A stretch of 64,000 bases of DNA. Origin: an uncultured Butyrivibrio sp. (GTDB lineage Bacteria > Bacillota > Clostridia > Lachnospirales > Lachnospiraceae). Position numbers and translations under genes: made by a program. Where the stretch lies: the NCBI GenBank assembly GCA_947167765.1, contig CAMVJI010000003.1, forward strand, positions 1-64,000, in the 5' to 3' direction. Positions 1 to 9,744 of the stretch are shown piece after piece (position 1 is the first letter of the stretch; every line of letters begins with the position of its first letter). A model generated the notes under the pieces. That model was not told where the DNA came from and did no database searches. It was given only the letters and a program-made list of their open reading frames with translations.

Positions 1-172
1 GATCTACTGCAATAAGTTCCTTGTCTCCGTCATAATAACTTTTTTTGATAACACTTTCTTTCTTGTCAACCGTAACACCTGCCCAGTTACCGATCTTTTC
101 ACTGCGACCTGTAAGAGCGTTGTACATGGTTGTTTTGCCACTGTTGGGGTTACCCGCCATAGCAATTCTCAT
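1..172 (-). CDS. feoB: FeoB ferrous iron transporter, N-terminal fragment (truncated by window start)
   Basis: Reverse complement encodes [40 protein letters not shown]1 P-loop and FeoB-type '[12 protein letters not shown]'; adjacent to feoA. Confidence 0.9.
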   Translation of the reverse strand, partial: MRIAMAGNPNSGKTTMYNALTGRSEKIGNWAGVTVDKKESVIKKSYYDGDKELIAVD

Positions 173-234
173 CTCTTTTTCCTCCTAAACACTGCTTATT
201 ATCATTCAAAATACGTAAGGCGTATCTTGCGAAC

Positions 235-480
235 TTACTCTACTCTGATAGCCTCAGCTAACTCCGGATCAATATTATATCTTGCATCCTTGATAGCAAC
301 CACCAGATTTTTCTTCTTGTCTACAACTGTGATCTTCTCTCCGCTGTAGCAACCAAGGGAAAAAAGAAAGCTCTCCATCTCCTCATCGCCTCCAGTAGAG
401 ATATTGTCAATTGTATATTCTGTGCCAAGAGCGGCTTCATTAAGTGACATAGACATATCCACCTCCATCATATCATTCAT
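235..480 (-). CDS. feoA: FeoA family protein
   Basis: 81 aa, small SH3-like FeoA pattern, immediately upstream of feoB. Confidence 0.75.
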   Translation of the reverse strand: MNDMMEVDMSMSLNEAALGTEYTIDNISTGGDEEMESFLFSLGCYSGEKITVVDKKKNLVVAIKDARYNIDPELAEAIRVE

Positions 481-484
481 ATAG

Positions 485-722
485 TTAGCTGGAGTTAATA
501 TTAATTAGCCTTTGCTAACTCCAATTAGTAGGATATTCTTATTAAGAATAATTGTCAATAAAAAATTTTAATTTTATAGATATTTTCTATGTTTTTGTAA
601 TATTTTGGAGCAATGGAAATGCCGCATTGGCAAGATGCGGCATTTTAGGTAGGAGATTTCTTATGACTTGGCTTGTCATTTGATTAGCTTTCGCTAACAA
701 TATGTATGTTAGCATCTGCTAA
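485..722. promoter_or_regulatory. Cluster of dyad boxes TTAGC-N4-GCTAA (505-518, 684-697, 709-722) plus an imperfect one (485-498)
   Basis: Three perfect 5+5 dyads in the divergent intergenic region between feoA (-) and a DtxR-family regulator (+). Confidence 0.75.
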
Positions 723-816
723 CAGTATTGTCAACACTAAATTTTAAAAAATTTAAATTGTGTTAAATCTATTTTTGTAGTATGCTTATTATATCTAAGA
801 AAGGCGGTACTGTATT

Positions 817-1236
817 ATGGCGTTACAAGAATCTGGGGAGATGTATTTAGAGACAATCTACGTTCTTTCACAGGAGCATCCTAATGTCAGAGCGGTAGAT
901 ATTGGCGAAGAGCTTGGTTACTCAAGACCATCTGTTAGCCGTGCTATGCATGTGCTCAAGGATGAAGGTCTTGTTAAGACCGATGATTACGGTTTCGTCA
1001 AGCTAACAGAGGCAGGCAATGTCCTTGCAAAACGTATCTATGAGCGTCACACTGTACTGACTCAGGTACTACTTGATCTGGGTGTTGAGGAAAAGATAGC
1101 CTCCGAGGATGCTTGCAGACTTGAGCACTACATAAGTGATGAAACCTTTGATGCCATCAAGGCTCATGTTGCTCAGTACGGCAGCAAGAGTAAAGGCAAG
1201 AGCAGAGCTAAAGGCAAGACAGGCGCCAAGGCGTAA
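817..1236 (+). CDS. DtxR-family metal-dependent transcriptional regulator
   Basis: MALQESGEMYLETIYVLSQEHPNVRAVDIGEELGYSRPSVSRAMHVLKDEGLV: DtxR/MntR wHTH; divergent from feoAB. Confidence 0.9.
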   Translation: MALQESGEMYLETIYVLSQEHPNVRAVDIGEELGYSRPSVSRAMHVLKDEGLVKTDDYGFVKLTEAGNVLAKRIYERHTVLTQVLLDLGVEEKIASEDACRLEHYISDETFDAIKAHVAQYGSKSKGKSRAKGKTGAKA

Positions 1237-1284
1237 GGCAAGACAGGCGCCAAGGCGTAAGGCAAGACAGGCGCTAAGGCACAA
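1210..1284 (+). repeat. Three tandem copies of a ~24-bp unit (AAGGCAAGACAGGCGCCAAGGCGT) spanning the regulator stop codon
   Basis: Direct reading of 1210-1284; the stop TAA lies inside the repeat. Confidence 0.85.
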
Positions 1285-1298
1285 GGAAGGCATAATAT

Positions 1299-1365
1299 AA
1301 GCGGGCTTGATATGATATGTGTCCAGGATTCTGGGTATATATCATATCGAGTCCGCTTTTTTATT
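1299..1365 (+). terminator. Intrinsic terminator after the DtxR-family gene
   Basis: AAGCGGGCTTGATATGATAT ... ATATCATATCGAGTCCGCTT followed by TTTTATT. Confidence 0.75.
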
Positions 1366-1684
1366 AAGGCAAGAATTGTGCCATATGATCCAAGTATAAA
1401 TTGTGCCATGTAATTAAAGTATAAAAAGTAGTCTCCCCAAAAAGTTCTTGTTTTTTGTGCCATCTAGTGCATTATCAGCATATGCACTCCCCAAAAATCA
1501 ATAGCAAGAACAATTGTTGTCGATATACTGTATTTTCTTTGGGGTATCATATGCATATAGTCTCAAATATGGCACAAACCCATGAATTGCTAAAGCGCAA
1601 TTGCTAAAGCACCAGGTTCGAGAGAGTTTAAAAAAGGCGGATTCTAACGAACCCGCCTTATTACCGCTAATCTATCAGCATATA

Positions 1685-2167
1685 TCACTTGTCCATTGCT
1701 TCCAGAGCCTTCTTCAGCACTTCTGTCCCCTGCGTGTAAAGCCTGGCAGCTTCCATAGCAAGGTCATAAGCCTTGTCATTACCAGCTTCCCTGATATGCT
1801 CCGCAAGATGCTCCAGCTCTGCGGTGTGGTCAGCATTGTGGGTGACCATATAGTTCATAAGAGCATGGAGCTTGTCAGCTGGCGCAGCGCCATCGCGATC
1901 ATGGTGATGGTGATGATCATGGTCATGGTCGTGATGATTGTGGTGATGATCAGGGTTATGGTCATGTTCGTGTCCGTGGTCATGGCCGTGATGATGTTCA
2001 TGTTCATGCTCATGCTCATGATCGTGTTCATGCTCGTGTGGGTGAGAATGTGTGTAAGTATGACTGTGCTCGTGTTCGTGTTCCATACCTTGGCTCCTCC
2101 GGCTATTGTTTTCATGACTTTTAGTCACATTTCTAGTTATCTGTATTTTACCATGTGCTAATGCCAT
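1685..2167 (-). CDS. His-rich metal-binding protein (true start probably the internal MEHEHEHSH)
   Basis: Dense H/E/D tract followed by an ordered C-terminal domain (DKLHALMNYMVTHNADHTAELEHLAEHIREAGNDKAYDLAMEAARLY). Confidence 0.75.
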   Translation of the reverse strand: MALAHGKIQITRNVTKSHENNSRRSQGMEHEHEHSHTYTHSHPHEHEHDHEHEHEHEHHHGHDHGHEHDHNPDHHHNHHDHDHDHHHHHDRDGAAPADKLHALMNYMVTHNADHTAELEHLAEHIREAGNDKAYDLAMEAARLYTQGTEVLKKALEAMDK

Positions 2168-2373
2168 TTACCATGGACTATTCTTTATCCCACGCGGGTG
2201 AAAATAAGGTGATTTCAAAATGAGGTACAATACACTGAATTTCAAGAATTGTACCGCTTTATATATATATCCATTTTCACCCAATTTCCATCAAAAAATC
2301 CTAAAATAAAAGAATGTTTTCCTTCAAAACATAACTTTTTTTGCAAGCTGTGGGTGAAAAAACTTGATATAAG

Positions 2374-2417
2374 AAAAGAGGTACAATCAAGCAGTAAAAT
2401 TTGATTATACCTCTTTT
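2374..2417 (-). terminator. Intrinsic (bidirectional) terminator
   Basis: AAAAGAGGTACAATCAA-gcagtaaaat-TTGATTATACCTCTTTT. Confidence 0.7.
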
Positions 2418-2458
2418 GCAATTATATTTATTGTGTGTTCGTATAAATATTTTATGCT

Positions 2459-4549
2459 TTACTTAGCAACAACAACTGATCCTTTGTGGCGGAAAATCTT
2501 AGCTGCTCCGCCGTGCCTGATGGTATCCTTTACAAAGGCGTTCATGATCTCGTTGTATCCGCACTTGCCATCCTTGGTGAACGAAGGCTCAAGGGCATCA
2601 AACTCATTACCTTCATATGTGATAGTCATTGCGCCGCCGTCTGAAGTCTTCATGATGATAAGAGTGTTGTCACCATTTTTGACTACTGTATATTCATAGT
2701 TTTCGCTGCTAAGGAAATCTTCGATATCCTCAACTGCACCTTCCATTGCATCAGATGCTGCATCCATATTCATAGGTGCAGGTGTCTGCTCAGGTTCATT
2801 GTCCATTGCAACAGGCTCTGTGATCTCAACTGTTCCAGATGAAGCTGCTTCCCGCTCTGCTGCCATCATTGCTGCTGCCACAGGGTCGATATCTGCAGGT
2901 GCTTCTGCGCTTCCCTCTGCCGGCTCTGCTTCAGCTGCTGCCATTGCTGCCATAACTGCATCCATGTCTGAGGAATCCTCAGAAACAGGCTCTGCTGTAG
3001 GCATCTCTTCTGGCATCTCAGGCATCGGCTCTTCTGATGGCATCTCTACTGGTATCTCTGGCATTGGTTCAGGGGTTGGCTCCTCAACTGGCATTTCAGA
3101 GGCTGGCTCCCCTCCTGTCAGTGCATCCACTTCTGCATTAAGGATTGCATCAAGGTTTTCTGCAGGAGTTTCATCTGCAGGCGCTGCCTCTGCCGCCATC
3201 ATAGCGTCTATATCTACTGGCGCCTCTGCTGTGGCTTCCTCTACGGGCATCTCTGGCGATGCTCCTTCAACTGGAGGCATATCTCCAGCAGCGATCATTG
3301 CTGCCATAACAGGATCTATATCTGGAAGCGGCTCTGATGCTGCTTCCGCAGCTGCTTCAGGAGCTGGCTCTGCTGGAATCTCTGGAGTGGGCTCTGCCGG
3401 TGCTGCGTCTCCCGCTGTCATTGCTGCCATCATTGCATCTATATCTACTGGTGCATCTGCTGGGGCTTCCTCTGTAGGTGCCTCTGGGGCTGGCTCTACA
3501 AGTGCGTCAACTTCTGGCGCTGGAATCTCTGGAGTAGGCTCTGCTGGCGCTGCGGCCCCTGCTGCCATTGCTGCCATCATTGCATCTACATCGGTAGCAG
3601 TCTCAGCTGCTGCCATTGCTGCCATCATCGCATCTACATCTACCGGTGCTTCTGCTGGAGCCTCTTCTGCTGGAGCCGCTTCTGCTGGTGCTGCGTCCCC
3701 CGCTGCTATTGCCGCCATCATCGCATCTACATCTACTGGAGCATCAGCTGCTGCAGCCTCAGGAGCTGGTTCTGTAAGTGCACCAAGATCAGCTGGGGCT
3801 TCTGCGCCTGGAATATCAGGAATTGGTTCCATTATCGCATCAAGATTTGCCATAAGGTCATCAGTAGGAGCAGCCTCTGCAGGCACTTCCTCAGGTACAG
3901 GTTCTGTAAGCGCACCAAGATCAGCTGGAATCTCCTCTGCTGGTGCCGCTTCGCCCGCTGCCATTGCTGCCATCATCGCATCTACATCTACTGGAGCATC
4001 CTTTGCAGGTGCCTCCTCTACTGGAGCTGCAGGCATATCTGCAGTCATTGCTGCCATCATTGCATCAAGATCAACAGCATCTGCTCCTGGTTCATCTGCT
4101 ACAGGAGCAGTCTCAGCAGCCATTGCTGCCATCATTGCATCTATATCCACTGGAGTGTCCGCTGCAGGTGCCTCTGCTGCAGGAGCTTCATCCGCTGGTG
4201 CCGCATCAGCCGCAGCCATAGCTTCCATAGCTGCTGCCATAGCGTCAGCCTCAGCTGTCTCAGCAGGACTTGCTGCACTCTCACCTGCAGTTGCTGCCAT
4301 GATCTCATCCAGATTTGGAATATCCGGTATAGGCTCAGCTGCAGCTTTTTTACGTCCTCTCTTTGGCTTTGGCTCCTCTGCAGGCGCCGGCTCAGGCGCT
4401 GGTTCCCCCTGAGACATTGCTGCCAAAAGATCATCTACATTGGCTGTAGAAAGGTCCTGTCCATTAAGAATATCCTGAGTGCTCATGCCGTCCATGCTGT
4501 ATCTCCTTTCAAGAGTTATCTTAAAAAGTAATAGCGCCCATAAATCCAC
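2459..4549 (-). CDS. Low-complexity repeat protein (many PVDVDAMMAAMAAG / APAEEAPAE units) with a short C-terminal domain
   Basis: Single long ORF, repeated motif, non-repetitive C-terminus (YEYTVVKNGDNTLIIMKTSDGGAMTITYEGNEFDAL). Confidence 0.7.
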   Translation of the reverse strand: MDLWALLLFKITLERRYSMDGMSTQDILNGQDLSTANVDDLLAAMSQGEPAPEPAPAEEPKPKRGRKKAAAEPIPDIPNLDEIMAATAGESAASPAETAEADAMAAAMEAMAAADAAPADEAPAAEAPAADTPVDIDAMMAAMAAETAPVADEPGADAVDLDAMMAAMTADMPAAPVEEAPAKDAPVDVDAMMAAMAAGEAAPAEEIPADLGALTEPVPEEVPAEAAPTDDLMANLDAIMEPIPDIPGAEAPADLGALTEPAPEAAAADAPVDVDAMMAAIAAGDAAPAEAAPAEEAPAEAPVDVDAMMAAMAAAETATDVDAMMAAMAAGAAAPAEPTPEIPAPEVDALVEPAPEAPTEEAPADAPVDIDAMMAAMTAGDAAPAEPTPEIPAEPAPEAAAEAASEPLPDIDPVMAAMIAAGDMPPVEGASPEMPVEEATAEAPVDIDAMMAAEAAPADETPAENLDAILNAEVDALTGGEPASEMPVEEPTPEPMPEIPVEMPSEEPMPEMPEEMPTAEPVSEDSSDMDAVMAAMAAAEAEPAEGSAEAPADIDPVAAAMMAAEREAASSGTVEITEPVAMDNEPEQTPAPMNMDAASDAMEGAVEDIEDFLSSENYEYTVVKNGDNTLIIMKTSDGGAMTITYEGNEFDALEPSFTKDGKCGYNEIMNAFVKDTIRHGGAAKIFRHKGSVVVAK

Positions 4550-4740
4550 ATAAGGCGTCTATATACATTATCGTTTATTTCTTTTAGAATTAACAGTTAA
4601 TTTTTTATTAATTCTGACTTTTTCACAAATTTCTCAACAAGCAGCATTAAATGCAAAAGACTGCAGCGAAGACCTGTCACGATCTTCTCTGCAGTCCTTA
4701 TTATTTTAGCCTAAGACTGTATCACAAATCCCTTGAATTA

Positions 4741-5262
4741 TCACATCTTCTCAGGTTCTGGATACTCTACTCCAAAAGTCTCAACTGTTACAGTCTTCAT
4801 GACCTGAGGATTAACTGGTCTGTCATTCCAGTCAGTGTCTGTCTCAGCGATCTTGTTAACAACATCCATTCCCTCAGTAACCTTACCAAATGCAGCGTAG
4901 TCGCCGTCAAGGTGAGGCGCATTCTTGTGCATGATAAAGAACTGTGAACCAGCTGAATCAGGCATCATGGATCTTGCCATAGAAAGAACTCCCTCCGTGT
5001 GCTTAAGGTCATTCTTAAAGCCATTTGATGAGAACTCTCCCTTAATGTCGTAGCCAGGGCCGCCCATTCCTGTTCCTTCAGGATCTCCGCCCTGAAGCAT
5101 GAAGCCCCTTATAACTCTGTGGAAAATAAGTCCGTCGTAGAAATTTCTTTTGATAAGAGAAATGAAATTGTTGACGGTGTTAGGTGCGATCTCTGGATAA
5201 AGCTCTGCCTTAATGACGTCGCCATTTTCCATTGTGAATGTAACTACTGGATTCTGTGCCAT
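4741..5262 (-). CDS. Peptidyl-prolyl cis-trans isomerase (cyclophilin)
   Basis: FHRVIRGFMLQGGDPEGTGMGGPGY and GSQFFIMHKNAPHLDGDYAAFGKV. Confidence 0.95.
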   Translation of the reverse strand: MAQNPVVTFTMENGDVIKAELYPEIAPNTVNNFISLIKRNFYDGLIFHRVIRGFMLQGGDPEGTGMGGPGYDIKGEFSSNGFKNDLKHTEGVLSMARSMMPDSAGSQFFIMHKNAPHLDGDYAAFGKVTEGMDVVNKIAETDTDWNDRPVNPQVMKTVTVETFGVEYPEPEKM

Positions 5263-5285
5263 TTATATAATTCTCCTTAAATCTA

Positions 5286-6341
5286 TTACTGTGCGATTAT
5301 CTGAACTGCGTGAAGGTATTCATCTGAACCGTGCTGGCAAACAACCTGAACCTTCTTGTCGTGGAGAAGTACAGGGCATCTTGAGAAGTTGGTTGATGCG
5401 TCAAGTCTGATCTGCATTGTTCCGCCATCCGTCTCGAGGAAAAGAGTATTCTCCTTGGTCTCACTTGTTACTCTACCAGTAACTGTAACCTTCTCTCCAC
5501 CAAGAGATGTCTCAGCAGAAGCCTTGGCTGTATTATTTACCATCTTGGATGAGTGGTTCCACGCGTCGCTTCCTCTGTAGAAATAAACTGTTACAGACTG
5601 TCCAGGAATAAGAGTTCTGCACTCGCTAGCATCTGTTGCAAGGTCAAGAACGAACTGCATTGTTCCGCCTGAGGTCTCAAGGTACAGGATTGATGAAGTT
5701 GTGCCCTTCTCAACTGTTCCAGTAACTGAAGTGCCAGAAGCTGTTCCAACAGAAGATCCGCCTGAAGAAGCTGTGGTGCTACCTGTATCAGAAATTGAAA
5801 GAGCATGCATATATGCATCTGAACCTCTTGCGCAGGTAACTGTAACAGTCTTGCCTACGATAAGGAATCTGCATCCGCTTAAGTCTGTGTCCCCATCAAG
5901 CTTGATCTGCATTGTTCCGTTATCTACAACAAGGTAAAGAAGCTCTTCGCTTGTTCCCTTGGCAACGCGGCCCTTAACTGTAGCCTTATTGCCTGTGTCT
6001 ACAGAAACCTTACCAGCAGATGAATTACCTGTAAGCTTGGTTGCGTGCCAGTATTCATCACTTCCTACATAGCAGTTAGCTGTGATAGAATTGCCAGGCA
6101 AAAGAAATTTCGCATTGGAAAACTCTGTATTTCCATCGATCTTGATCTGAACAGTACCACCACTGGTTGAAAGATAGAGAACTTCAGAGGTTGTCTTCTC
6201 TGATACTGTTCCTGAATAAGTCATCTCTGCAGCCTCAACTGTGGTTGGAACATCTAAAACCACAAGACATGCAAAAAATAGCATGATTGTCGATAAAACC
6301 ATCGCACATATTCTTTTTTTCATAAAAATTACTCCCTTCAC
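5286..6341 (-). CDS. Secreted protein with four tandem ~70-aa repeats
   Basis: N-terminal signal-like segment; four copies of [G-x-V...LYL-x-x-x-G-G-T-M-Q-I...G-S-D-x-x-x-H]. Confidence 0.75.
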   Translation of the reverse strand: MKGVIFMKKRICAMVLSTIMLFFACLVVLDVPTTVEAAEMTYSGTVSEKTTSEVLYLSTSGGTVQIKIDGNTEFSNAKFLLPGNSITANCYVGSDEYWHATKLTGNSSAGKVSVDTGNKATVKGRVAKGTSEELLYLVVDNGTMQIKLDGDTDLSGCRFLIVGKTVTVTCARGSDAYMHALSISDTGSTTASSGGSSVGTASGTSVTGTVEKGTTSSILYLETSGGTMQFVLDLATDASECRTLIPGQSVTVYFYRGSDAWNHSSKMVNNTAKASAETSLGGEKVTVTGRVTSETKENTLFLETDGGTMQIRLDASTNFSRCPVLLHDKKVQVVCQHGSDEYLHAVQIIAQ

Positions 6342-6425
6342 AACACTAAATATTCCTCATAGTTATCTTGATTATACATCATGTTGTGGTACGTTGTAAA
6401 CTTACCTACATCCGCACATAAAAAA

Positions 6426-6447
6426 CTCCCTGTTTTCACAGGGAGTC
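6426..6447 (-). terminator. Intrinsic terminator of the metallopeptidase gene
   Basis: ACTCCCTG-ttttca-CAGGGAGT with flanking T-run on the minus strand. Confidence 0.6.
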
Positions 6448-7011
6448 ATACATTATCTCACTTTCGTGGTCCTTGAGCCACTTGCGCCTTTCCTTGTAAT
6501 CTGGAAGGATCTTTTCAACTTCCGCCCAGAACCTGGGTGAGTGATTCATCTCTTTTAAATGGCACAGCTCGTGTACCACAACGTAGTCAACTATCGTCTC
6601 TGGAGTGCGCATCAGAAGACAGTTAAAGTTAAGATTCCCCTTACCTGAGCAGCTTCCCCAACGGCTCTTTTGCATCCTGATGGTGATGCGGCCATAGGTA
6701 ACTCCTAAGATGTCCGCATAGTAGCGGACTCTCTGAGGGATTATCCGCTTAGCCCTTGTTACAAGGAGCTTAACTTCCTGGGGCGAGAGCTCTTTTTTCT
6801 GTGACTGCTCTTCCTTACGCTGTCTCATCTTGTTAAGGCTCTTATCGATCCAGTCGGCCTTCTCTCCAATGAACCGGTTGATGTCAGATAACGGTGCTCG
6901 GTTCGGAGCCCTGACGATGACCTGGGCGTCTGTTGTCACCTCTATTGAAATTGTCTTCCGCCTGCTGCGGATCAGCCTTATCTCCTGTTTCATAATAAGT
7001 AAGTATAACAC
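6436..7011 (-). CDS. YgjP-like (WLM/M48-type) metallopeptidase
   Basis: SRWGSCSGKGNLNFNCLLMRTPETIVDYVVVHELCHLKEMNHSPRFW (HExxH). Confidence 0.9.
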   Translation of the reverse strand: MLYLLIMKQEIRLIRSRRKTISIEVTTDAQVIVRAPNRAPLSDINRFIGEKADWIDKSLNKMRQRKEEQSQKKELSPQEVKLLVTRAKRIIPQRVRYYADILGVTYGRITIRMQKSRWGSCSGKGNLNFNCLLMRTPETIVDYVVVHELCHLKEMNHSPRFWAEVEKILPDYKERRKWLKDHESEIMYDSL

Positions 7012-7030
7012 AAAGTGATGGAAAGGCGCT

Positions 7031-8752
7031 TCATTCCTTATAAATCAAAGCCTGTATGGAAAGTTCCTTATGCTCTGCATACTCTTTGATAAAATCCCTT
7101 ATTTCAGGGTCTTTATTGATGGAGTCACCATAGCCGTAGCACTGACGTATGGTACCATTTACCTCCTCCATGGTAATAAGAGGCTTGTGGATATCCTGAT
7201 TGTTCCTCAAAAATAGTATCCTGCAGTTGCCTGCAGCCATCTTCTCAATATAACCAGCCCTTCCTACGCAGTGGTTAAGCTGCCGTCCCTCATTTATGAT
7301 GTCACGGGCATTTTCCGGCATTATGACAGAGTACTTCTCGGTCCTGTACTCCCAATCACTACTCTCTTTCTCTCTTATGCTGCTGATGCGTGCGTCGTAC
7401 TTTTCGATCTGGCTTACACAGCCTATCAGATCTATCATCCTGCCAATCTTGTCATGCTTATCCTTGATGGCTGAAGGCTTTGTATTAATAGGTGCATCCC
7501 CAAATGCCATGACCTCCTGATATAGAGGATCATCATCTTTCATAGCATCTCTGTAGGCCAGATACCTTCGGCGCATTCTGATGTAGTCATAATACTCGCT
7601 GCAAAGATGTTCTCTTTTTTCTGCTTCAATTTTCTCAAGGGAATTGATGGTCCCTGCTGCCTGGAAGACCTCCTCCCTTGTGATATTGTGGGCCATGCCC
7701 CAGTAATTTCTTCCTTCCAGATAAAAGCTTGCTGCGAACATTCTCTTTTTAACGTCGGGAAAGTACTGCTTAAAATCTGGATCTTTCATGCACTGGACAA
7801 ATTTCATGAGATCAAGAGGCAGCGTGATCTCTTTTAGAAACTTCACCTGCCTTCCAGTTATACCAAGAAGCTCAGGCAGTGTCATCTTGGTATCCTTTAC
7901 TTCTCCCTCATAAATACTATCCAGCACCCGTTTGTACAGCTCGTAATCCACCTTGGCCGCCTGCTCTGCCGAAAGAAAGATCGACTGTGCCAGCATTTCT
8001 CCAAAGTTTATTTTGTTTCCACCGCTGAACTTGTACTCGATAGTACTTGGCACAAACCTCTCCATGCAAGTGTTTTCGAACAAATCTTTGTCAATGCATC
8101 TCTCATCAAGATCACGGCATGTTTGAAAATAATCCTGCTCCTTATCCAGGAGCCACGCGCCTGTTATGGGACTTTGTATGAAAAAGAATGACCTGCTGCC
8201 GTCAAAATATGCCCTGATCTGCAGGGGCACTGCAAAAAGATCACTCTTTCTCTGACCTGTAACCACCACCAGGTCTTTTTCTATTCTCACGGCTTTGTCT
8301 GGAGCCATTTTTCTTCCAATAAGCTCTCTTACAATGCGTCTTGGAATGTCATTAAGTTCCCTTAACTGAGGAGCTGCAATCCGATAAATTTTGAGGAACT
8401 CGGCCAGCCTAAACATCTTACTTCTGTCTGCGATATCCATGGCCATCAGGAAATATTTTTTGTTAGCTATCTCTGCCTTTTCTGCGAACTCCTGTAATAG
8501 TTCCACCTTCTCCCAGGCACACATAGTATCATAACCATCGTTGTAGTTTTTTAACTCCGTTAGCATCATAGGGGTCGTGAACGCCCTATTACCATCTGCA
8601 TCTTCTTTGATGATGGCATTGTCCAAAAACACAAGCCTGGATACTTCTTTTTCAGTGTTCTTCTCTTTTACCTCATTTTCAGGAAGTGAGAGCACTCTGA
8701 AAACAAGCTTGTTTTCTATTATTGCAGGAACCACAGTGGGTGTGTTCATCAC
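7031..8752 (-). CDS. PcfJ-like protein (paralog of 31701-33518)
   Basis: C-terminal SVIMPENARDIINEGRQLNHCVGRAGYIEKMAAGNCRILFLR...PLITMEEVNGTIRQCYGYGDSINKDPEIRDFI. Confidence 0.7.
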   Translation of the reverse strand: MMNTPTVVPAIIENKLVFRVLSLPENEVKEKNTEKEVSRLVFLDNAIIKEDADGNRAFTTPMMLTELKNYNDGYDTMCAWEKVELLQEFAEKAEIANKKYFLMAMDIADRSKMFRLAEFLKIYRIAAPQLRELNDIPRRIVRELIGRKMAPDKAVRIEKDLVVVTGQRKSDLFAVPLQIRAYFDGSRSFFFIQSPITGAWLLDKEQDYFQTCRDLDERCIDKDLFENTCMERFVPSTIEYKFSGGNKINFGEMLAQSIFLSAEQAAKVDYELYKRVLDSIYEGEVKDTKMTLPELLGITGRQVKFLKEITLPLDLMKFVQCMKDPDFKQYFPDVKKRMFAASFYLEGRNYWGMAHNITREEVFQAAGTINSLEKIEAEKREHLCSEYYDYIRMRRRYLAYRDAMKDDDPLYQEVMAFGDAPINTKPSAIKDKHDKIGRMIDLIGCVSQIEKYDARISSIREKESSDWEYRTEKYSVIMPENARDIINEGRQLNHCVGRAGYIEKMAAGNCRILFLRNNQDIHKPLITMEEVNGTIRQCYGYGDSINKDPEIRDFIKEYAEHKELSIQALIYKE

Positions 8753-9723
8753 ATCACCTCCTCATCGTCTTCACAGGAGCCTTCGTTTTCAAAATCCTCC
8801 TCTCTGAATTCCTTAAGTTCATACTGGTTAAAATTGTCTGAATAGTCGAAAGGGTCATCCAAAATCCTGATATTTATGGGATTTTCCCATGCATTTCTTA
8901 TATCCTGACTCATCCCATCAATATATATATTGACGTTTTTATCCTTGGTAAGATTATCAATTCTTTTGGCTGCCATCTCCCGAATGGCGTCAATGGGTAT
9001 CTTCTGTCCGACTCCATACTCCTTGGTAGCCAGTAGCATTATTGCCTCTACGAAGGCAAACAATCTAATTTCATAGTACTCTTTTCTCCGATCAACCAGG
9101 TCCAGGTGTTCTACCTCGTCCATAAGATGTCTTATGACATTGGCCTCCATTCTTTTGGTCAATTCCCTTTCAAGGTTGCACCTGGCTAGGTCGTATATGT
9201 TTTCCTCAATCATGGCAAATTCCAAGTAGGTTAGTTTCAAAGTGCTTTCCTGATCGTTTAGGTTAAACTTGGTGTTGTAGCGCTTACGTTCCTCGGTAAA
9301 ACTATCAAAGCCGAGAAACTCTGAGTACAAAGTCTTCGAGAGATAATAATAATTAAGTACCATGCCCTTTTCGGGACACTTCCCGTTGGTACAAATATTG
9401 CTGTAGCTGACCACAAAGTCATCAATGGGCTCTGCTATCGCTTCTGCCTCTTTTCCATTAAGAGACTGGTCTACAGGGACAAAGACCAGATCGTAGCTCC
9501 TTTCCAGTTTTATCCCGTTCTCACTTTTTGTGATATGGTAAAAGAAATCATTCGCCATGAGGTTCTGTTCCTTGATGAACCTCTTGTACTTTGAGTTGGA
9601 ATATGTCTTAAACAATTCCCCGAAGGTGACGTAGTTGTCCGTCAGCTCATCGTTCTTTTCAAGGAGCCAGTCAAAGAACGATCTGCTGAGGTAAATTCCA
9701 TTCTTTTCGTTATTACTTAACAT
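8749..9723 (-). CDS. Uncharacterised protein coupled to the PcfJ-like gene; decayed paralog at 34807-35264
   Basis: 4-nt overlap with the PcfJ-like start; N-terminal SRSFFDWLLEKNDEL... matches SRQYAEWMLSMNEKL.... Confidence 0.6.
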   Translation of the reverse strand: MLSNNEKNGIYLSRSFFDWLLEKNDELTDNYVTFGELFKTYSNSKYKRFIKEQNLMANDFFYHITKSENGIKLERSYDLVFVPVDQSLNGKEAEAIAEPIDDFVVSYSNICTNGKCPEKGMVLNYYYLSKTLYSEFLGFDSFTEERKRYNTKFNLNDQESTLKLTYLEFAMIEENIYDLARCNLERELTKRMEANVIRHLMDEVEHLDLVDRRKEYYEIRLFAFVEAIMLLATKEYGVGQKIPIDAIREMAAKRIDNLTKDKNVNIYIDGMSQDIRNAWENPINIRILDDPFDYSDNFNQYELKEFREEDFENEGSCEDDEEVM

Positions 9724-9744
9724 GGTTTGCTCCTCCTTGAGTGG

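Noticed and set aside
1376-1600. Repeated gtgccat / ctccccaaaa words after the DtxR-family gene
   Set aside because: Short, imperfect, AT-rich; probably decayed intergenic sequence without clear structure.
2799-4412. 537-aa + strand ORF
   Set aside because: Antisense shadow of the repetitive 2459-4549 gene; pure S/A/G/I low complexity from codon periodicity.
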